Positions 1-12,286 of a stretch of DNA of 64,000 nt are shown here, piece by piece. The translations under genes were made by a program, and so were the position numbers. Position 1 is the stretch's first letter; each line of letters opens with the position of its first letter. The stretch lies in the NCBI RefSeq assembly GCF_963675165.1, contig NC_087388.1, positions 6,233,651 through 6,297,650 on the forward strand, in the 5' to 3' direction. The DNA comes from Halichondria panicea (taxonomy: Eukaryota > Porifera > Demospongiae > Suberitida > Halichondriidae). Below the pieces are notes generated by a model that was not told where the DNA came from, ran no database searches, and saw only the letters and a program-made list of their open reading frames with translations.

Positions 1-2236
1 CCAACTACCAATCATCTACTCCCCTGACTACAACATCAGCTTCTGGGGACTTCAGAACATACATCCATTCGATAGTGGGAAATGGGGCAAGGTCTACAAC
101 TATCTGATTGGTCAGTGGGTACCGTGATAATTATTGCCGTCTTTTTACATACGTACTTGTTTGCAGTAGATCTATAATTATACATTTTGTAGTCATTAGC
201 AAATTAAACTGCAGTCTACTATATTAGCCATGCCCCTTCCATGTACTTAGACATCCAGTGTTATTAAATTTCAAGCTACCATAGTTACGCTAGCAGTCCT
301 CTTTCATGGTTTAACTAGTAAGGATGCAACGTGTACCATTTCAACCTCCACAACCCACACTCCCACCCACACACCATCCACCACACACCCACACAGAGGG
401 CGGTATGATAAAGGACGGGTCTTCAATCGTGACCCCTCACGAAGTCAACGAGTCTGAGCTATTGGTAGTGCACACTGACAAGTATCTCAAGAGCCTCACT
501 GTAAGTCATATGACAGTCATGTGATCCACCACGTACCCTATTGTATATAATCAGGAGAGCATGAATAAGGCATCTCTAATTGTTAGCATTAAAAACCAAT
601 CCTTTTTTGGTGGAGACATTAGCATTGTCTGCATTGTTTAGTTGATGTCTGTTATTCTTTACCTCCACACCTCACACATACCACACCTCACACATACCAC
701 CCCCTCACACCTCACACACAGTCCAGTACCAACGTCGCCATGGTAGTGGAGGTCCCACCAGTCGCCATTCTTCCAAACTCTATAGTACAGAACCGTCTAC
801 TGCGACCGTTTAGAATGGCCACCGGAGGAACGATAATGGCGGGTAAACTGGCCATGGAGAGAGGATGGGCCATCAATATTGGTGAGATTTTTTTCTCTGT
901 TTTTAGCGTGCTAATTTTGGCGGATTTGCAGCAAATTCATTAACACAATAATATTAATTTTTTCGTAAGGTTGAATGGAAAGTTTGGAGTCAGATACAGA
1001 TGAAAAAAGGCTATCTTGCCTATCATACTCTCAAAAATACATTTTCATTTAAAAAATTATTTAAGCACAGACATAATTTTGCGTTAATAATTACAGTACC
1101 TGTTTAATAGTAACATAAGGTACCTGCATGCTCACTGAGACGTACCCCCCACTGAGACGTACCTATGCAGGGGGCGGGTTCCACCATTGCTCCAGCACTG
1201 AGGGGGGTGGTTTCTGTGCCTACGCTGACATCACTCTCTCCATCAAGGTGAGCTCCTGGTGACCCAATGTCAACGATTTTGTGGTTTTCTGAAAGCTTAG
1301 AAGAAGCTCTTTCATAAGTTTTAATCGGGAATTAATCGATTACCGTAGTACTAGAATATTTTGCTGGTGAAAAACCTTTGCGAATGAGCCAAATCAGCAT
1401 AAAATTTAACCTTTTGCTATCTAACTATTGCGTTCTGTCAATGGATCGTGTGTATTTACTAGTAATAATTTAGGTTTTGCGGATTTTATTGCTGCGAATT
1501 GATCAACCCTCGCAAAGTTTGCATATGTTGAATGCTCGCAAAACATTCTATAATACGGTACACTGTGCAAAAGTTATGGCCTTTCAAAGATTTCACACCC
1601 TCCCACCCCCGACGCACACACACAGTTTATGTTCAACCATATGGAGAACGTAGCCAAGGTGATGATCATAGACCTGGACGCTCACCAAGGCAACGGACAC
1701 GAGAGAGACTTTCTTGGCGATGAGCGAGTGTACATTCTGGACATGTATAACAAGTGGATCTATCCTAACGACAGATACGCCAAAGGTCAGAGGTCAAAGG
1801 GCATTTGCTTCAGTTAATTAAAATTGTTTGTCTATAGATGGTATTTCTTCTATGATTGAATTGGACGTACACACAAGAGACGAAGAATATCTTGACCTCC
1901 TGAACAGGTGTGTGTGGGTATGGCTTGGTGTGTGTGGAGGGGGCGGGTGGGGCAAGAGCTTGCCTTCAAATGCAACTGTGTTTTTAGTCTATAGAACTGT
2001 TCTTTAATTAATTGCAGGGGTTTCCCCAAATCACTGGACACGTTTCAACCGGACATTGTGGTGTACAACGCGGGCACAGATGTTCTGATAGGGGACAGCC
2101 TCGGGCGACTAGACATCACCCCTGAGGTACATATGAGGGGAGGGTCTTGTAATGAGGCCGGGAATGAGGCTGTGTGCACACTGTACCTACTGTAGAGACA
2201 GAATCCCTTTAACACACACACACACACACACACACA

Positions 2237-2274
<38 letters not shown>

Positions 2275-3394
2275 CACAGGGAGTTATACAGAGAGATCAG
2301 ATTGTCTTTGAAGAGGTCCAGAAAAGAAATATCCCCATCTTCATGGTAACCGCCGGAGGCTATCAGGTGAGCTCATGGAAACACTGCATGTACAGTACAA
2401 CAACTAATGTAAAGAAGTGTATACCGTATAGCGGGTAATTTTCGTGGGGTAAAAAATTCGTTTATCTGGATAACAGTGGTTTTCGTGAGTAAAATTTCGT
2501 TTAGTCTCGTTGCCTGCACTGCATTCATACGTTCCGGTAAGCCATGCCTACGTTGAAATTTCGTGGAGGTCAGCTTGCCCACGAAAATAACCAATTTTTT
2601 ACCCCACGAAAATTTCCTGCTATACAGTATATATGTTAATTTCATTCGGTATCTATGCTTGAACTTTTACCAGCTGTACAGTGGATGAAACGGATACCTT
2701 TGAGGAATAAACTTTAGTACACAGAGGTGGCCTTTGTTGAGGGGTTGTTTTGTACAAACTGTTCGTTTATTATCGCAGTTGACCTTCTTCAGTAGTGGCC
2801 ATGCATTATGGTGGGTTCACTGTGATTAATGATAAAATATTTTAGTGGCTGCATGTACTAAAACTATTTGTATGAACTTTGCACTCTCTCCCCTCAGAAA
2901 AATAATGCTCGTGTGATTGCCGACTCCATTCTCAATCTGAGTGAGAAAAAACTGATCTCGAATCCGAAAAAAGACACCCATGTGACCTCTGAACTTCGAA
3001 CCCAGGGTGCGCCACTGGAGTCCAATGTAGACGTCACAATAGAAGGTGGGTTGCACCTATATGTACTTTACATAATTATACTATAATTATAGCAAGACAT
3101 TTTAGTGAAGTGCAAATTTCGCGTTTTTCGAGGACAGAGAGTTAACGCGAAACTTAAACTAGGAGAAACTCTCACCGGTATAATTCACATGCAAAAGCTC
3201 TTAGTGGGTGTGGTTTCCTGGCATTGAAATGCACATGTTACAACTGCGAACATTTCTTCTGAGGGCTCTCAACAAATTGTGAAAATGTCCCGCTATACAT
3301 TACTGTATTATATATAGCACTACAATTATTAAGAAGCAAGTCCATGCAGCGTACTCGTTGTATTTATGATAATTGAAATTCCAGTAACAAAGTG

Positions 3395-3426
<32 letters not shown>

Positions 3427-4030
3427 ACACACACAAGCAGACTCTGTTGGTATTGAACCATCTGGCAGTATGGAGCAATCAGTCAGAGAGGGCAGTGTTG
3501 ATGAACCTAACCTAGATACTGTACACGAAGCAAGCTCTGGCGGCAATACAATGGATCATCCACCTCAAGAAATAAAAGCTGTGTCTGGCAAGGAGGAGGC
3601 AACAAAGGAAACAGCAGCTGTCTCTAGCGAGGAGGAGGCAACAAAGAAAACAACAGCTTACTCCAGCATGGAGGAGGTAACAAAGGAAACAACAGCTTAC
3701 CCCAGCATGGAGGAGGCAACAAAGGAAACAACAGATGTCTCTAGCGAGGAGGAGGCAACAAAGGAAACAGCAGTTATCTCTAGCGAGGAGGAGGCAACAA
3801 AGGAAACAGCAGCTGACCCAAGCAAGGAGGAGGCAACAAACGAAGCAACAGCTGACCCCAGCGAGGAGGAGGCAGCAACAGCTGACCCCAGCGAGGAGGA
3901 GGCAACAACAGCTGACCCCAGCGAGGAGGAGGCAACAACAGCTGACCCACTAAAAGAAGAAAAGAAAGCACAAGAAAATGAGACAATTTTGCCCCAAGAG
4001 ACTGAACTAATGGAGCATGATACTTTATAG
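1..4030 (+). CDS. HDAC11: HDAC11-like histone deacetylase (class IV), 5' end outside the window
   Basis: Zinc-dependent lysine deacylase of the class IV HDAC11 family. Ten exons fit: 1..110, 397..500, 722..881, 1171..1247, 1626..1785, 1838..1907, 2018..2126, 2280..2366, 2898..3045, 3441..4030, all phase-consistent. The first visible exon reads YSPDYNISFWGLQNIHPFD, the typical HDAC11 N-terminus, so only a short start exon is missing. Active-site landmarks are intact: GGGFHHCSS (exon 4), DLDAHQGNGHERDF (exon 5, zinc ligands Asp and His), NAGTD (exon 7, third ligand) and GGY (exon 8, catalytic Tyr). Family members usually end soon after the region coded by exon 9. Here exon 10 adds about 195 residues rich in Glu, Ala and Thr with tandem repeats. 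Stop TAG is at 4028-4030. The family identity is secure; the tail as part of the mature protein rests on the open frame and one splice acceptor after a (C)n(CA)n tract. Confidence 0.93.
2422..2629. mobile_element. Palindromic-ended small element (TACCGTATAGCGGG family) in an HDAC11 intron
   Basis: The 5' end TACCGTATAGCGGGTAATTT is mirrored at the 3' end by a diverged complement ending TGCTATACAGTA. It lies in the intron between exons 8 and 9. The same terminal sequence recurs at 34148, 36436 and 52303, and as degraded ends near 44700 and 47150. It has no coding capacity and looks like a non-autonomous MITE. Confidence 0.65.
3596..3955 (+). repeat. Coding tandem repeat in the HDAC11-like C-terminal tail
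   Basis: Within the last exon, a 39-base unit coding SSEEEATKETAAV-like 13-mers repeats about seven times. It is followed by 27-base units coding DPSEEEATA-like 9-mers, about four copies. All units are multiples of three, so the frame survives copy-number change. The product is a low-complexity acidic/Thr-rich tail, probably disordered. Confidence 0.85.
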
Positions 4031-5430
4031 TCTTTATAGCTTAACTATTTGATTCATATTTTGTATAAACTTTGCCTTGTGAAGGTTTCAAACATGTTGT
4101 GTGTGGTGATGCATGTGTTCCTTCTATGTTACAGTATTACCATAGATATAATAAACAATCCAGCATGGAAAAGAACTGTTTGCTACTTGCCTAATGAAAG
4201 ACACTAGGAACTACTACCACTGCAGTAGGACTGTTGCCTAATGAAAGGCAGCAGGAGGCTGTTACCTAATTATGAAAGGCAGCAGACCAACGGACGACGA
4301 AAAGTAACGCTCATAATTATAGGAGTGTGCTAGTGAGGGTAACATTTTTTTTGGCCGCCATTATCATAGAGAAGATGCTTTTGCCAATTGTTTTTTAAGC
4401 AAACTGCACTGTGCTAACGTCTCTTGGCATGTAATATGTGTAGGCACGAAAGGCAGCAGGAGGGCTGTTGCCTATAATGAAAGGTCACTATTGTAACCCC
4501 CAACCATTTCATCCTTATAACACTACGAAAGGCAATGATCAGTGATATAATCATCACGAATGGTGTACAACAGCACGTAGTTTTGACGTAGGTTAGACAT
4601 AGCGCCTACTACCTGTACAGTTTTAGTTAAGTGGAGTTGCGTATACTCTTTCTAATAAACTCTTCTCTCTGATACAGCTAGGTGTGAGGACTCTATATTG
4701 ATTGAGCTAAGGCAGCCTCTGGACTTTGGCAATGATAGAACTCTGCTGATGTGCTAAATAATAGCATCTTGTCTCCAAGCACTTCAATAGCGGAGTCTAT
4801 ACTATATGAAGTGCTTAGGCAGTGCTGCCTATCTCAACCACAATGGCTAACTTGTGTAAGCTGTTGACTGTACACCCAGGGGCTGCAATGAAAAAAGAGC
4901 CGATAAGGAAATAATGGCAATGGGTTGTGAAGCCTGGCTGTTGTGGATGTGGACTGACTGCTCTCAGAGTCAAGAAGACAGCAGAACTGATTGATGTGCA
5001 TGTCTCAAGCAAGAGTGGGGTGAGATGTACCACAAGTATCATTATATTGCTACGAGTTTGGTGTCTTAATTGTGGCTATTGAATAATTGAACCATAAAAC
5101 GGGGCTGTTGTTATTTCAATATGGGGTTCTTCATTCGATTCAATAATGATTGGTTTCAGGCCCAAATACATGTACACAGAAATGGCCTCAAGTCTGATGT
5201 GAATAACTAGATGGTTATCACTCAACTTAATGAAAGTATGCGTGTATGTACTCTACATGGTATCGTTGTACTGTATATTCCCTCCTTGAACTGATTTAAG
5301 TAAAGGACCTCTGGATGAAGACAAAGAAACATGGCCAGCTGTTTCAATAGAGTGTCCCTATCCTACACACACACATGCACACACACACACACATTACACC
5401 ATCCTCCTACATTGTGTCTCTCTCTCTCAG
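4031..5430. other. Non-coding interval after the HDAC11-like gene
   Basis: No convincing gene was seen. At 4180-4500 several degenerate copies of a short unit containing ATGAAAGGCAGCAGG occur. Around 5360-5400 there is a (CA)n run ending in a CTCTCTCAG acceptor-like tract. Confidence 0.5.
4150..4155 (+). terminator. Candidate polyadenylation signal of the HDAC11-like gene
   Basis: AATAAA lies 120 bases after the stop codon of the HDAC11-like gene. It is a canonical cleavage/polyadenylation hexamer in a plausible place; transcript data would be needed to confirm use. Confidence 0.5.
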
Positions 5431-5709
5431 GTGAACTAAAGAGGGATGGTCTTAACAAGCCAGCTGCTCGGACGAGGGTACAGTTCTCAGGATCTAGGTG
5501 CACCAATCAGGTTAGTCTCTATCCATTTTCCATTTTTCTAGCCATGCATATATATATAATAGTACAGAAGCATGTACTTGATTTAGTTCCTGTCATGCAC
5601 TGATTCCTCACAGCCAACAGGACCTATCCCACCAGCTCCAGCTATACTGTTTCTCATACATTCCTTGCCCCGGCATCAACTTAACCAGCTGCCACGGAGG
5701 TCTCAATGA
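5431..5709 (+). CDS. Possible two terminal exons of an unrecognised small gene
   Basis: Two segments can be joined: 5431..5510, bounded by a pyrimidine-rich CAG and a GTTAGT donor, and 5614..5709, preceded by CACAG and ending in TGA. The phases agree and the joined frame codes about 58 residues, starting after a partial codon with GELKRDGLNKPAARTRVQFS. I do not recognise the product, find no matching upstream exon with a start, and see no domain. It could be a remnant, a chance frame, or the end of a gene whose other exons lie nearer 4.7-5.3 kb. Confidence 0.22.
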
Positions 5710-6344
5710 CCCTAGGCTTAGGGTTAAAAGATGCATGCAGGGTGAGTGTCCTGTATTACATTCGTTATAATATATAGAGTGTGCTATGTTTTGGAATGGC
5801 TTGGCAATTGCCCCTATAATGATATAAGTATCTATCAGTGTCGTAGGATTTCTAGGCTATTTAAGTAGAGAGAAATTTTCAAGCTGCATGCACTATGAAC
5901 TTTTTCCACTCAAGCATTGAGAAATTGTTTCCTACGCCACTGGCTAAGATAACAGCTGCATAATTATTAACTCTTGTTTCACATCTACATTTAGCAGCCT
6001 ATTTGTTACGAATGATTGTATTATTACATGCAATTATGGAAGTTTTATTGCCCATGCATGCAATGGGTATATGTATGTATGCACTGCATTGGCTTATTGA
6101 GTTCATGTCATTGACCTCCACTCCCTCCCAGTGACCTCCTGCACTCCCTCCCAGTTTACTGTTAGCTTTGCCAGGACCAACAGTTCTAAACACTCATATA
6201 GAACACTCTCAAGATGGAACACGCTAAAACATTTGACACTCGTAGAATGGAGATGGAGAAGTAATTAATATTAGCTCTATATAGTTTCTGTGTACCTTTG
6301 CTCTATTATTTGCATAAACCAAAAAAAAAAAAAAAAACTACCAC

Positions 6345-6550
6345 TGTAGCCGGGGCTGTTGACTATCACAATGAAAGACTACAGGCCGAGGGCTGTGATC
6401 TAATGAAAGACTACAGGAAGGGCTCCTGTTGACTATCACAATGAAAGACTACAGGAGGGGCTGTGATCTAATGAAAGACTGGGCTGTGATCTAATGAAAG
6501 ACTACAGGAGACCTGTTGACTATCACAATGAAAGACTACAGGAAAGTGAG
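6345..6550. repeat. Short tandem repeat array (ATGAAAGACTACAGG units)
   Basis: After an A-rich run near 6320-6336, several copies of a unit containing CACAATGAAAGACTACAGG or TCTAATGAAAGACTACAGG alternate. The unit resembles the ATGAAAGGCAGCAGG copies at 4.2-4.5 kb, so both may belong to one dispersed repeat family. The rest of 5710-7108 shows no gene. Confidence 0.7.
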
Positions 6551-7108
6551 TGACCAGTTTCCCACCCACCTACAGCTCCGGAGCCCCGGTTTATAACCCA
6601 CACGCTATATACATGGGTGAACTGCAACAAGTCAATAACGTAGGAGGAAGGGAATCTTTTAGCCTCTATCCCAGGCCGCACTGAAGATAAAGGTTAGGAG
6701 AACACCTACATGCAGCTAGGCTGTCCTCCTAGGCTGGTATTAGCCTCCTTCAGTGAAGTGGGAAGTGCGGCCTGGGATCGAGGCTAGGCTGGTATGCATG
6801 CATGTAAAAACAAGTCAGTGAGTTATTCATGTCCCTCTACTATATTTAACACTCTATTACTTTTTGAGCGACAGTATAACATGGCGAGAGGGATCAGCAC
6901 AGCGCAGCTCATTTAATAGGGATTTACTGTGTCGAACAAGTACGTACATTAATTGCATGCACACTTCAGATTAATAATAACTATGGCTGAATGAACTATA
7001 ATAATTTTATATAAAAATAATTATACGCACTTAAAATGTAATTACAATCAGCACAATATTTAAATTACTTCAGCATAATTTATTCGTTCAAATAGTTCAA
7101 TCTTTGCA

Positions 7109-9239
7109 TCAATTCATCATTCCCAGAGCGGCCATCACACTGACCAGTAGTAGGGAGACTGTTACGGTCAGAGCACCCCCTGAGCCGGCCACCCCCTCGG
7201 GTGCTGTGCCAATGAAGGTGGGGTCATTGATCAGAGTATCCACTGGACTACCAAGGGCGGCGGCCTGGGCCTGGAGGTCGGACGAGGGAATCACAATGGC
7301 TGGATTCTCGTCTGTGTGTGTGTGAGAAAGAGAAAAATAATACTGTGTATACAGTATAGCTATAATGAAGTACACATTACATACAGTCTAGCTGTACAGG
7401 AACTGATAGTATCACTATACACTGTCGATGTCACCGACCTTGTCCATCAATGCTGTCAGTCTCGAATGAAGGAATATCATTATCTCTCTCATTATCCCCG
7501 TCCCAGCAACGAGCGGATCTGGTGGTAATGCTAAACGACCGACAAAGTCGTGGTCCAGATCGATCTAGAAGAAAACACATGAACTGTAACATTACAAGAG
7601 CCTCTGCAGAAAGGACATGCCACTCCCTATAATTGTATATTTGTCTATAACCTCATGCAGTATATACATGCACATATATATACTCTACATGAACACAAGA
7701 CTCGATCTCTGAGCGACTTCTCATCCCATAGTGAAACTCTAATTGTAGGCATTTTCACAGCATACTAACCGTATTCAAATGCTCCTCCGGTGAGATCCCC
7801 CAAGTCAAAATTGGGAGTGGAGGGGAGAGTGGGAGTATTGTCACTACCATCGCTAGCTTGTCTCTTTCCCAGACCAGAGAGGAAGTCGTTGACAAGGTCT
7901 TCTGCACACTCACTAAGAGCGGACCTCTGTAGGAACAATGTCATACTGTGGTTATATTATCTCCTGCAAAGATGCATGCATGGCTATACACAGTGTACAA
8001 CAAGATAATTATAGAAGGGGGAGGTACAACATAAATACATACTATATGTGGCACAAAGATAGTGAGTGAATTGATTGCTAAAAAACTTACGAATTGTCCG
8101 AAGTTAATATCGATCACCCTGCGGTTGTCATTGAGTCTCCTCCACAACCCTGGCAGTGAATTAAATGTCCTCTGCACAATTGGCCAAAACCTTCTAAACT
8201 GATCATTAAACGTATCGTAGAATGGACTGTAACAGGCTTTAGCCAAAGCCCCACACCAGTTTGAGCAGAGGACCCTCGGCACAATGCAAGAATCACAGTC
8301 AGCTAGCTCAACCAAACGGTTCACACACACTGACAGTGGTTGAAAGCCACCCAGGGTCGTGTTTAATCCATCCAGGAAACCAGTCAGTTTATCCAGAGTT
8401 GTTCGAACCCGACGTACTTGCTCCACAGCAGCTGCAAAAGCCGTCATTCGTACCTCACTGACTTTTCCCTGATAAAGAAAATATAGGATGAGAATCTTAT
8501 GGAGGATAGTGGAAAAGCGGAAAGGAATGGGGAATAATCATAGTGGCCAGCGAAGAAAAGGGAGAGATATTGGGGGGAAAATGGGGAGACAGTGGGTGCA
8601 TCAGTGGATAGTACGTGGGAAGTTGATATAATTATGGACAGTATCGTACAGTTAATGTTCGATAATTACTGCAATTTGCGGACCTGGATGACATTCTTCA
8701 CGCATTCTTGTATGCTGCTTAGTTGCGTGGATGCAAACTCGGTAATTGCCTCATCCTCAATTCTCTGGATGAATCGTTCCAAGAACTCCATCACGTTAAA
8801 ATCCTGTCCCTCTAAGGCTTCTCTGGCTCTCTCAATGTCAAAGTTTTGTCTAAACTCATCCGCAGATTCTGCGACTACGTTTCCACGGCGTTGAAGGTAC
8901 GAGAGGTCAGCAAAACTTGCGAAAAGGCCATCGAGGAAGTCACCATCGAGAACTGAAAAATAAACAAGCGATGTGTTTAATTGTGTGAGAAAACATGTTA
9001 TATGTATATAGTCATGTTTTTTTAGCTAATTCATTAACTCCTGAAGTATACACACTTACACGTTGTTAGCCTGTCGGCCATATCCCTGAATCGTCTGAAC
9101 CGTGTTTGCAGCTCATCTCTCAAGGCTGCTCTGAAATCCTCCTCTGTTGTGTTGAGTCTCTGGAGGATGTAGTCTCTTGAGCAGCACTGAGGTGTGTCCC
9201 CTAGGTCAGCGGCAGAACATACCTCGGGGAGGTCTCCAA
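7109..9239 (-). CDS. Glypican-like GPI-anchored protein A, first exon not found
   Basis: Cell-surface proteoglycan core of the glypican family, judged by cysteine pattern and architecture. Exons on the minus strand: 9060..9239, 8684..8952, 8091..8468, 7770..7926, 7439..7564, 7109..7311 (436 residues visible). The N-terminal part has a CCSRDYILQRL segment like the glypican CC motif. The third exon carries the C-x2-C and C-x3-C block around CDSCIVPRVLCSNWCG, as in the glypican cysteine-rich domain. Later come GLGKRQASD, a possible dibasic convertase site, and CWDG, matching the family CWNG motif. The C-terminus is Gly/Ser followed by about 20 hydrophobic residues and no cytoplasmic tail, fitting a GPI signal. 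The exon order, phases and motifs parallel gene B at 15183-17880. A signal-peptide exon ending in phase 1 should lie upstream of 9239, but I could not identify it. The family call is by motif; heparan sulphate attachment is not shown. Confidence 0.75.
7648..7743. repeat. Dispersed duplicate segment, copy 1
   Basis: An approximately 90-base segment containing CTCGATCTCTGAGCGACTTC lies inside an intron of glypican-like gene A. It recurs almost unchanged at 9589-9676, upstream of the same gene. Confidence 0.8.
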
Positions 9240-9588
9240 CTGTGTGCATGCATGGGTGTTGGTAAGTATATATTATTTGCATTAATATGCGTATATGTAC
9301 ATGCTTTCAACAAGCCTTGACTATAATTATACCAGACAACACTAGCTATTATATAGAGTGGTGTAGTTGCTGGCTGTGCAGTACGAGGGGCTCCACTGAC
9401 ACCTGGTTACACAGATTCATATGCAGATGTAATAGCCAACTGTTATTCTGAGCGAAGCGAGGCTATAATCATGCTGGTCTATCTTAGTGCATGGTATAAT
9501 AATTATAGTGGTGTTGAATGGTCAATCAATTAATCAAACTTGCTCCATGCAGCTGCTCTAGCTCCGGATCCACTTTAGCAGTTTTGCT

Positions 9589-9676
9589 CTATAACCTCAG
9601 TATATACACATATATACTCTACATGAACACAAGACTCGATCTCTGAGCGACTTCTCATCCCATAGTGAAACTCTAC
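9589..9676. repeat. Dispersed duplicate segment, copy 2
   Basis: Second copy of the 7648-7743 segment, with a small deletion near its 5' end. It lies in the presumed 5' region of glypican-like gene A, where the missing first exon is expected. Confidence 0.8.
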
Positions 9677-10013
9677 ACCGCCGTTCATAAAATTATTATT
9701 ACAGTGACGACTTGCAAACTTAGGTAGGTCTCCAGCTAGCTGCGTCTCGTTCACTGCTATAGCTTAATTCAATACGTATATAGTCTACATCAACACAATA
9801 CTTTTAATGATTTATAAGCCACGAAATGGACCAAATGAAATGCAAGCGAGGACTTGCACTTTGTGTATACCCTTATAGTTTTATACGGATTTAGATACTG
9901 TTGATCCACACCCCCTGTGGTATGAGGATATGACCAAACAAGTAGCATATTTGGACTGCTATACTTTAGCTATAAATAGACAGTTTATGTTAGCTTTTAG
10001 CGATGTCCATGCA

Positions 10014-11012
10014 CAGGGGCGTAGCCAGACTTTTGAGACAGGGGTTTCTTCTGAAAAATCTGCGGCGCGATAGCGCTGCGAATTTTTAGTCACGCCCACT
10101 TCCGGTACCACACCCTCTTGATTGGGGCACACCTACTGCTTATTGACTATTGTTCATGACTTTTTTTAATACATGTTTGTGAGCTAGCTATAGACGTAAC
10201 ATACTAGGCATGCAGGTGCCAATTGTGTATTGCTAGTCTAGCTGAGCAACAATTAAATATCATTTACCTGAGAGGTTTCATGTGGCTGAGATTGTTCTAA
10301 ACTTGTACACTTCCTGAATAAAGTTGTGCTTAGAGCTAGCTGAGTCTGAGAATACTGGAGCATTCAGGATTGATACTAGATCTAGAACTTAAGTCTTGGT
10401 CTTCTTTGTTTGAGGTAGCTAGCTAGCTGAGACTAACTAGCTGAGACAAAGCCAAAGTGAAACGCTTCACGGTGCTGCTCTGATTACAGGGTTTTGCAGA
10501 ATCTTTGAAATAGAGGGTGTAGAGCGTTCCTTATATGGATATCTAATGTTTACACATTGTGGTGTCATATACACATTGTGGTGAAATGCCAAGTCTGATT
10601 GGGAAGCAAAATTCAAAAACAAAATGGCTTTTTCTTGTGAAAAAAGCTGACCAAGGGGATATAAGGTGGAGAATAGTGCATCAGACAGAGCTGCTTGGAC
10701 TGTCTTATCAAAGTGTTGCTGAGAATCTTCAAGTTGATCCATCAACTGTTTGGAATAGTGCATTGTTGACATGCTGACTAAGATCTACAACTTTATGGTT
10801 GACCACAGATAACCTTATAAGGAACGCTCAACGCAAAACGCTTTTTTGTGGATATTGCAAAGATTCTGCAAAACCCTGTATTGATTTGCAGCCACGTGTG
10901 AAAAGATGGGCAGGGCTGCATGATTTCAATTATAGGGAGCCCTGCCCAATTTTCTCAGCAGCTCCTGGGGGGGTTTCTGGGCAACCAGGAAACAATGGTA
11001 GCTACGCCCCTG
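10014..11012. mobile_element. Inverted-repeat DNA element (CAGGGGCGTAGC termini), 999 bases
   Basis: The left end CAGGGGCGTAGCCAG and the right end, which reads CAGGGGCGTAGCTACC on the other strand, form terminal inverted repeats. Such CAGGGGCGTAG ends are typical of non-autonomous cut-and-paste DNA transposons. Flanking bases are similar (ATGCA on both sides), but a clean target duplication cannot be fixed by eye. The element contains another element at 10487-10878. Confidence 0.65.
10487..10878. mobile_element. Nested TA-flanked element with a transposase-like HTH remnant
   Basis: The ends CAGGGTTTTGCAGAATCTTT are exact inverted repeats, and the element is flanked by TA on both sides (10485-10486 and 10879-10880), as in Tc1/mariner-type insertion. 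Inside, on the plus strand near 10650-10760, the frame reads DIRWRIVHQTELLGLSYQSV and continues ENLQVDPSTVW. This resembles the N-terminal helix-turn-helix of Tc1-like or related transposases. The rest of the enzyme is absent, so this is a deletion derivative nested in the larger element. Confidence 0.7.
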
Positions 11013-11058
11013 ATGCATGCATAACACCCAGTCTGTTGTTTACCCAGACCCTACACTA

Positions 11059-11345
11059 GCGATAGGTCATGTGCTTGTGGGTGTAAGTACTTAATATTAT
11101 GGCCAAATTAGGGGAGTGTCAAGTTCCAAGTTGGTTGCATAAGTGCCTTAACGAGATAAAGTGGAACTATGGAAGTGCTGAATATGGCAATGTGTTATTG
11201 TTAGATATAGGTCATGGGTATGAGCATATACATGTATAGCTATAAATATAATCAGTATATGGCCAAATTAGGGGAGTGTCAAAGTTGCAAGCACTTGCAT
11301 ATGTGCCTTAATGAGATCAAGTGGAATTATAGAAGTGCTGATATG
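11059..11345. repeat. Two imperfect copies of a roughly 170-base segment
   Basis: ATGGCCAAATTAGGGGAGTG occurs at about 11100 and again at about 11260. In both copies it is followed by related sequence with GTGCCTTAA and GAGATAAAGTGG/GAGATCAAGTGG, and preceded by a GATATAGGTCATG-like motif. I see no coding content from here to 11981. Confidence 0.75.
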
Positions 11346-11981
11346 GGCATTATTGGCTAGGACTCTTAACAATACTGGCCATAATTGGTGATTGTAATTG
11401 CATTGTTTGCAGTATAGTGTTACAGTTTCACAGGCTTCGTCTCTATACATAGGATGTGATCCCAACACTGAATACTGACTATAAGTTAGGGGTAGTCTGT
11501 ATACAAGTTAGCTAGATGCTGCCAATCTAGCCACTGGGCTAAAATGCTACAACTTGTTATTGGTTTCTACTCCAATAGGGCATCATCTGTATCAATCTTA
11601 TAGTTCACAAACAGCCATCCTCACCAATGGCAGGGATGAGATTCCCCAATCCTCTTCCTCCGCATCTAGGTTCAGTTGGGTCATCAGTTGTTTGAGCCCA
11701 TGTCGCCTGAATCCAGCAAGCTGAGCACACTAAAACCAAGATGGAGGATGTAAGCTTCATTTTCCGACTTAGTATATCAAATTCTAGTTTGTTCTGCTAG
11801 TTTTCTTGCTATAAATACGGAGCTCTGCCTAGAAAATTTCTATTGCACATGCGCTAACTGGGCCCAGAGCTATGACATAATCTAAAAATGGCCACGTAAG
11901 ATTGTTGCCCTGACAACAAATCAACAACTTACTAATGTGATACAGAACTATTAATTTTCTCTCTTTTTACTAAGCTTAAAG

Positions 11982-12245
11982 ATGTACAAGTTGGATATTC
12001 GTGTGGACACTAAAGAGTCGGCCGCCGTTGAGCGGAGGAGGATCACGGAGCAGCAGAGACAGAGCAGGATCTTCAATGCCAGAGAAAGGACTATTGGGGT
12101 GGGCGCTAAATAGAGATAATTGCCTTGAAATTCTACTCTCTCTCTCTCATAAAACAATTGCTACGTCACATCACACAAAGAATTATAGGCCAATTCTTTT
12201 CTGCGTACCACACACACACCACACACACACACACACACACAGTTA

Positions 12246-12286
<41 letters not shown>

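Noticed and set aside
3392..3440. ATG start at 3392 for the HDAC11 tail as a separate gene
   Set aside because: The first 16 codons are the (C)n(CA)n splice tract; the frame joins the preceding exon in phase at 3441.
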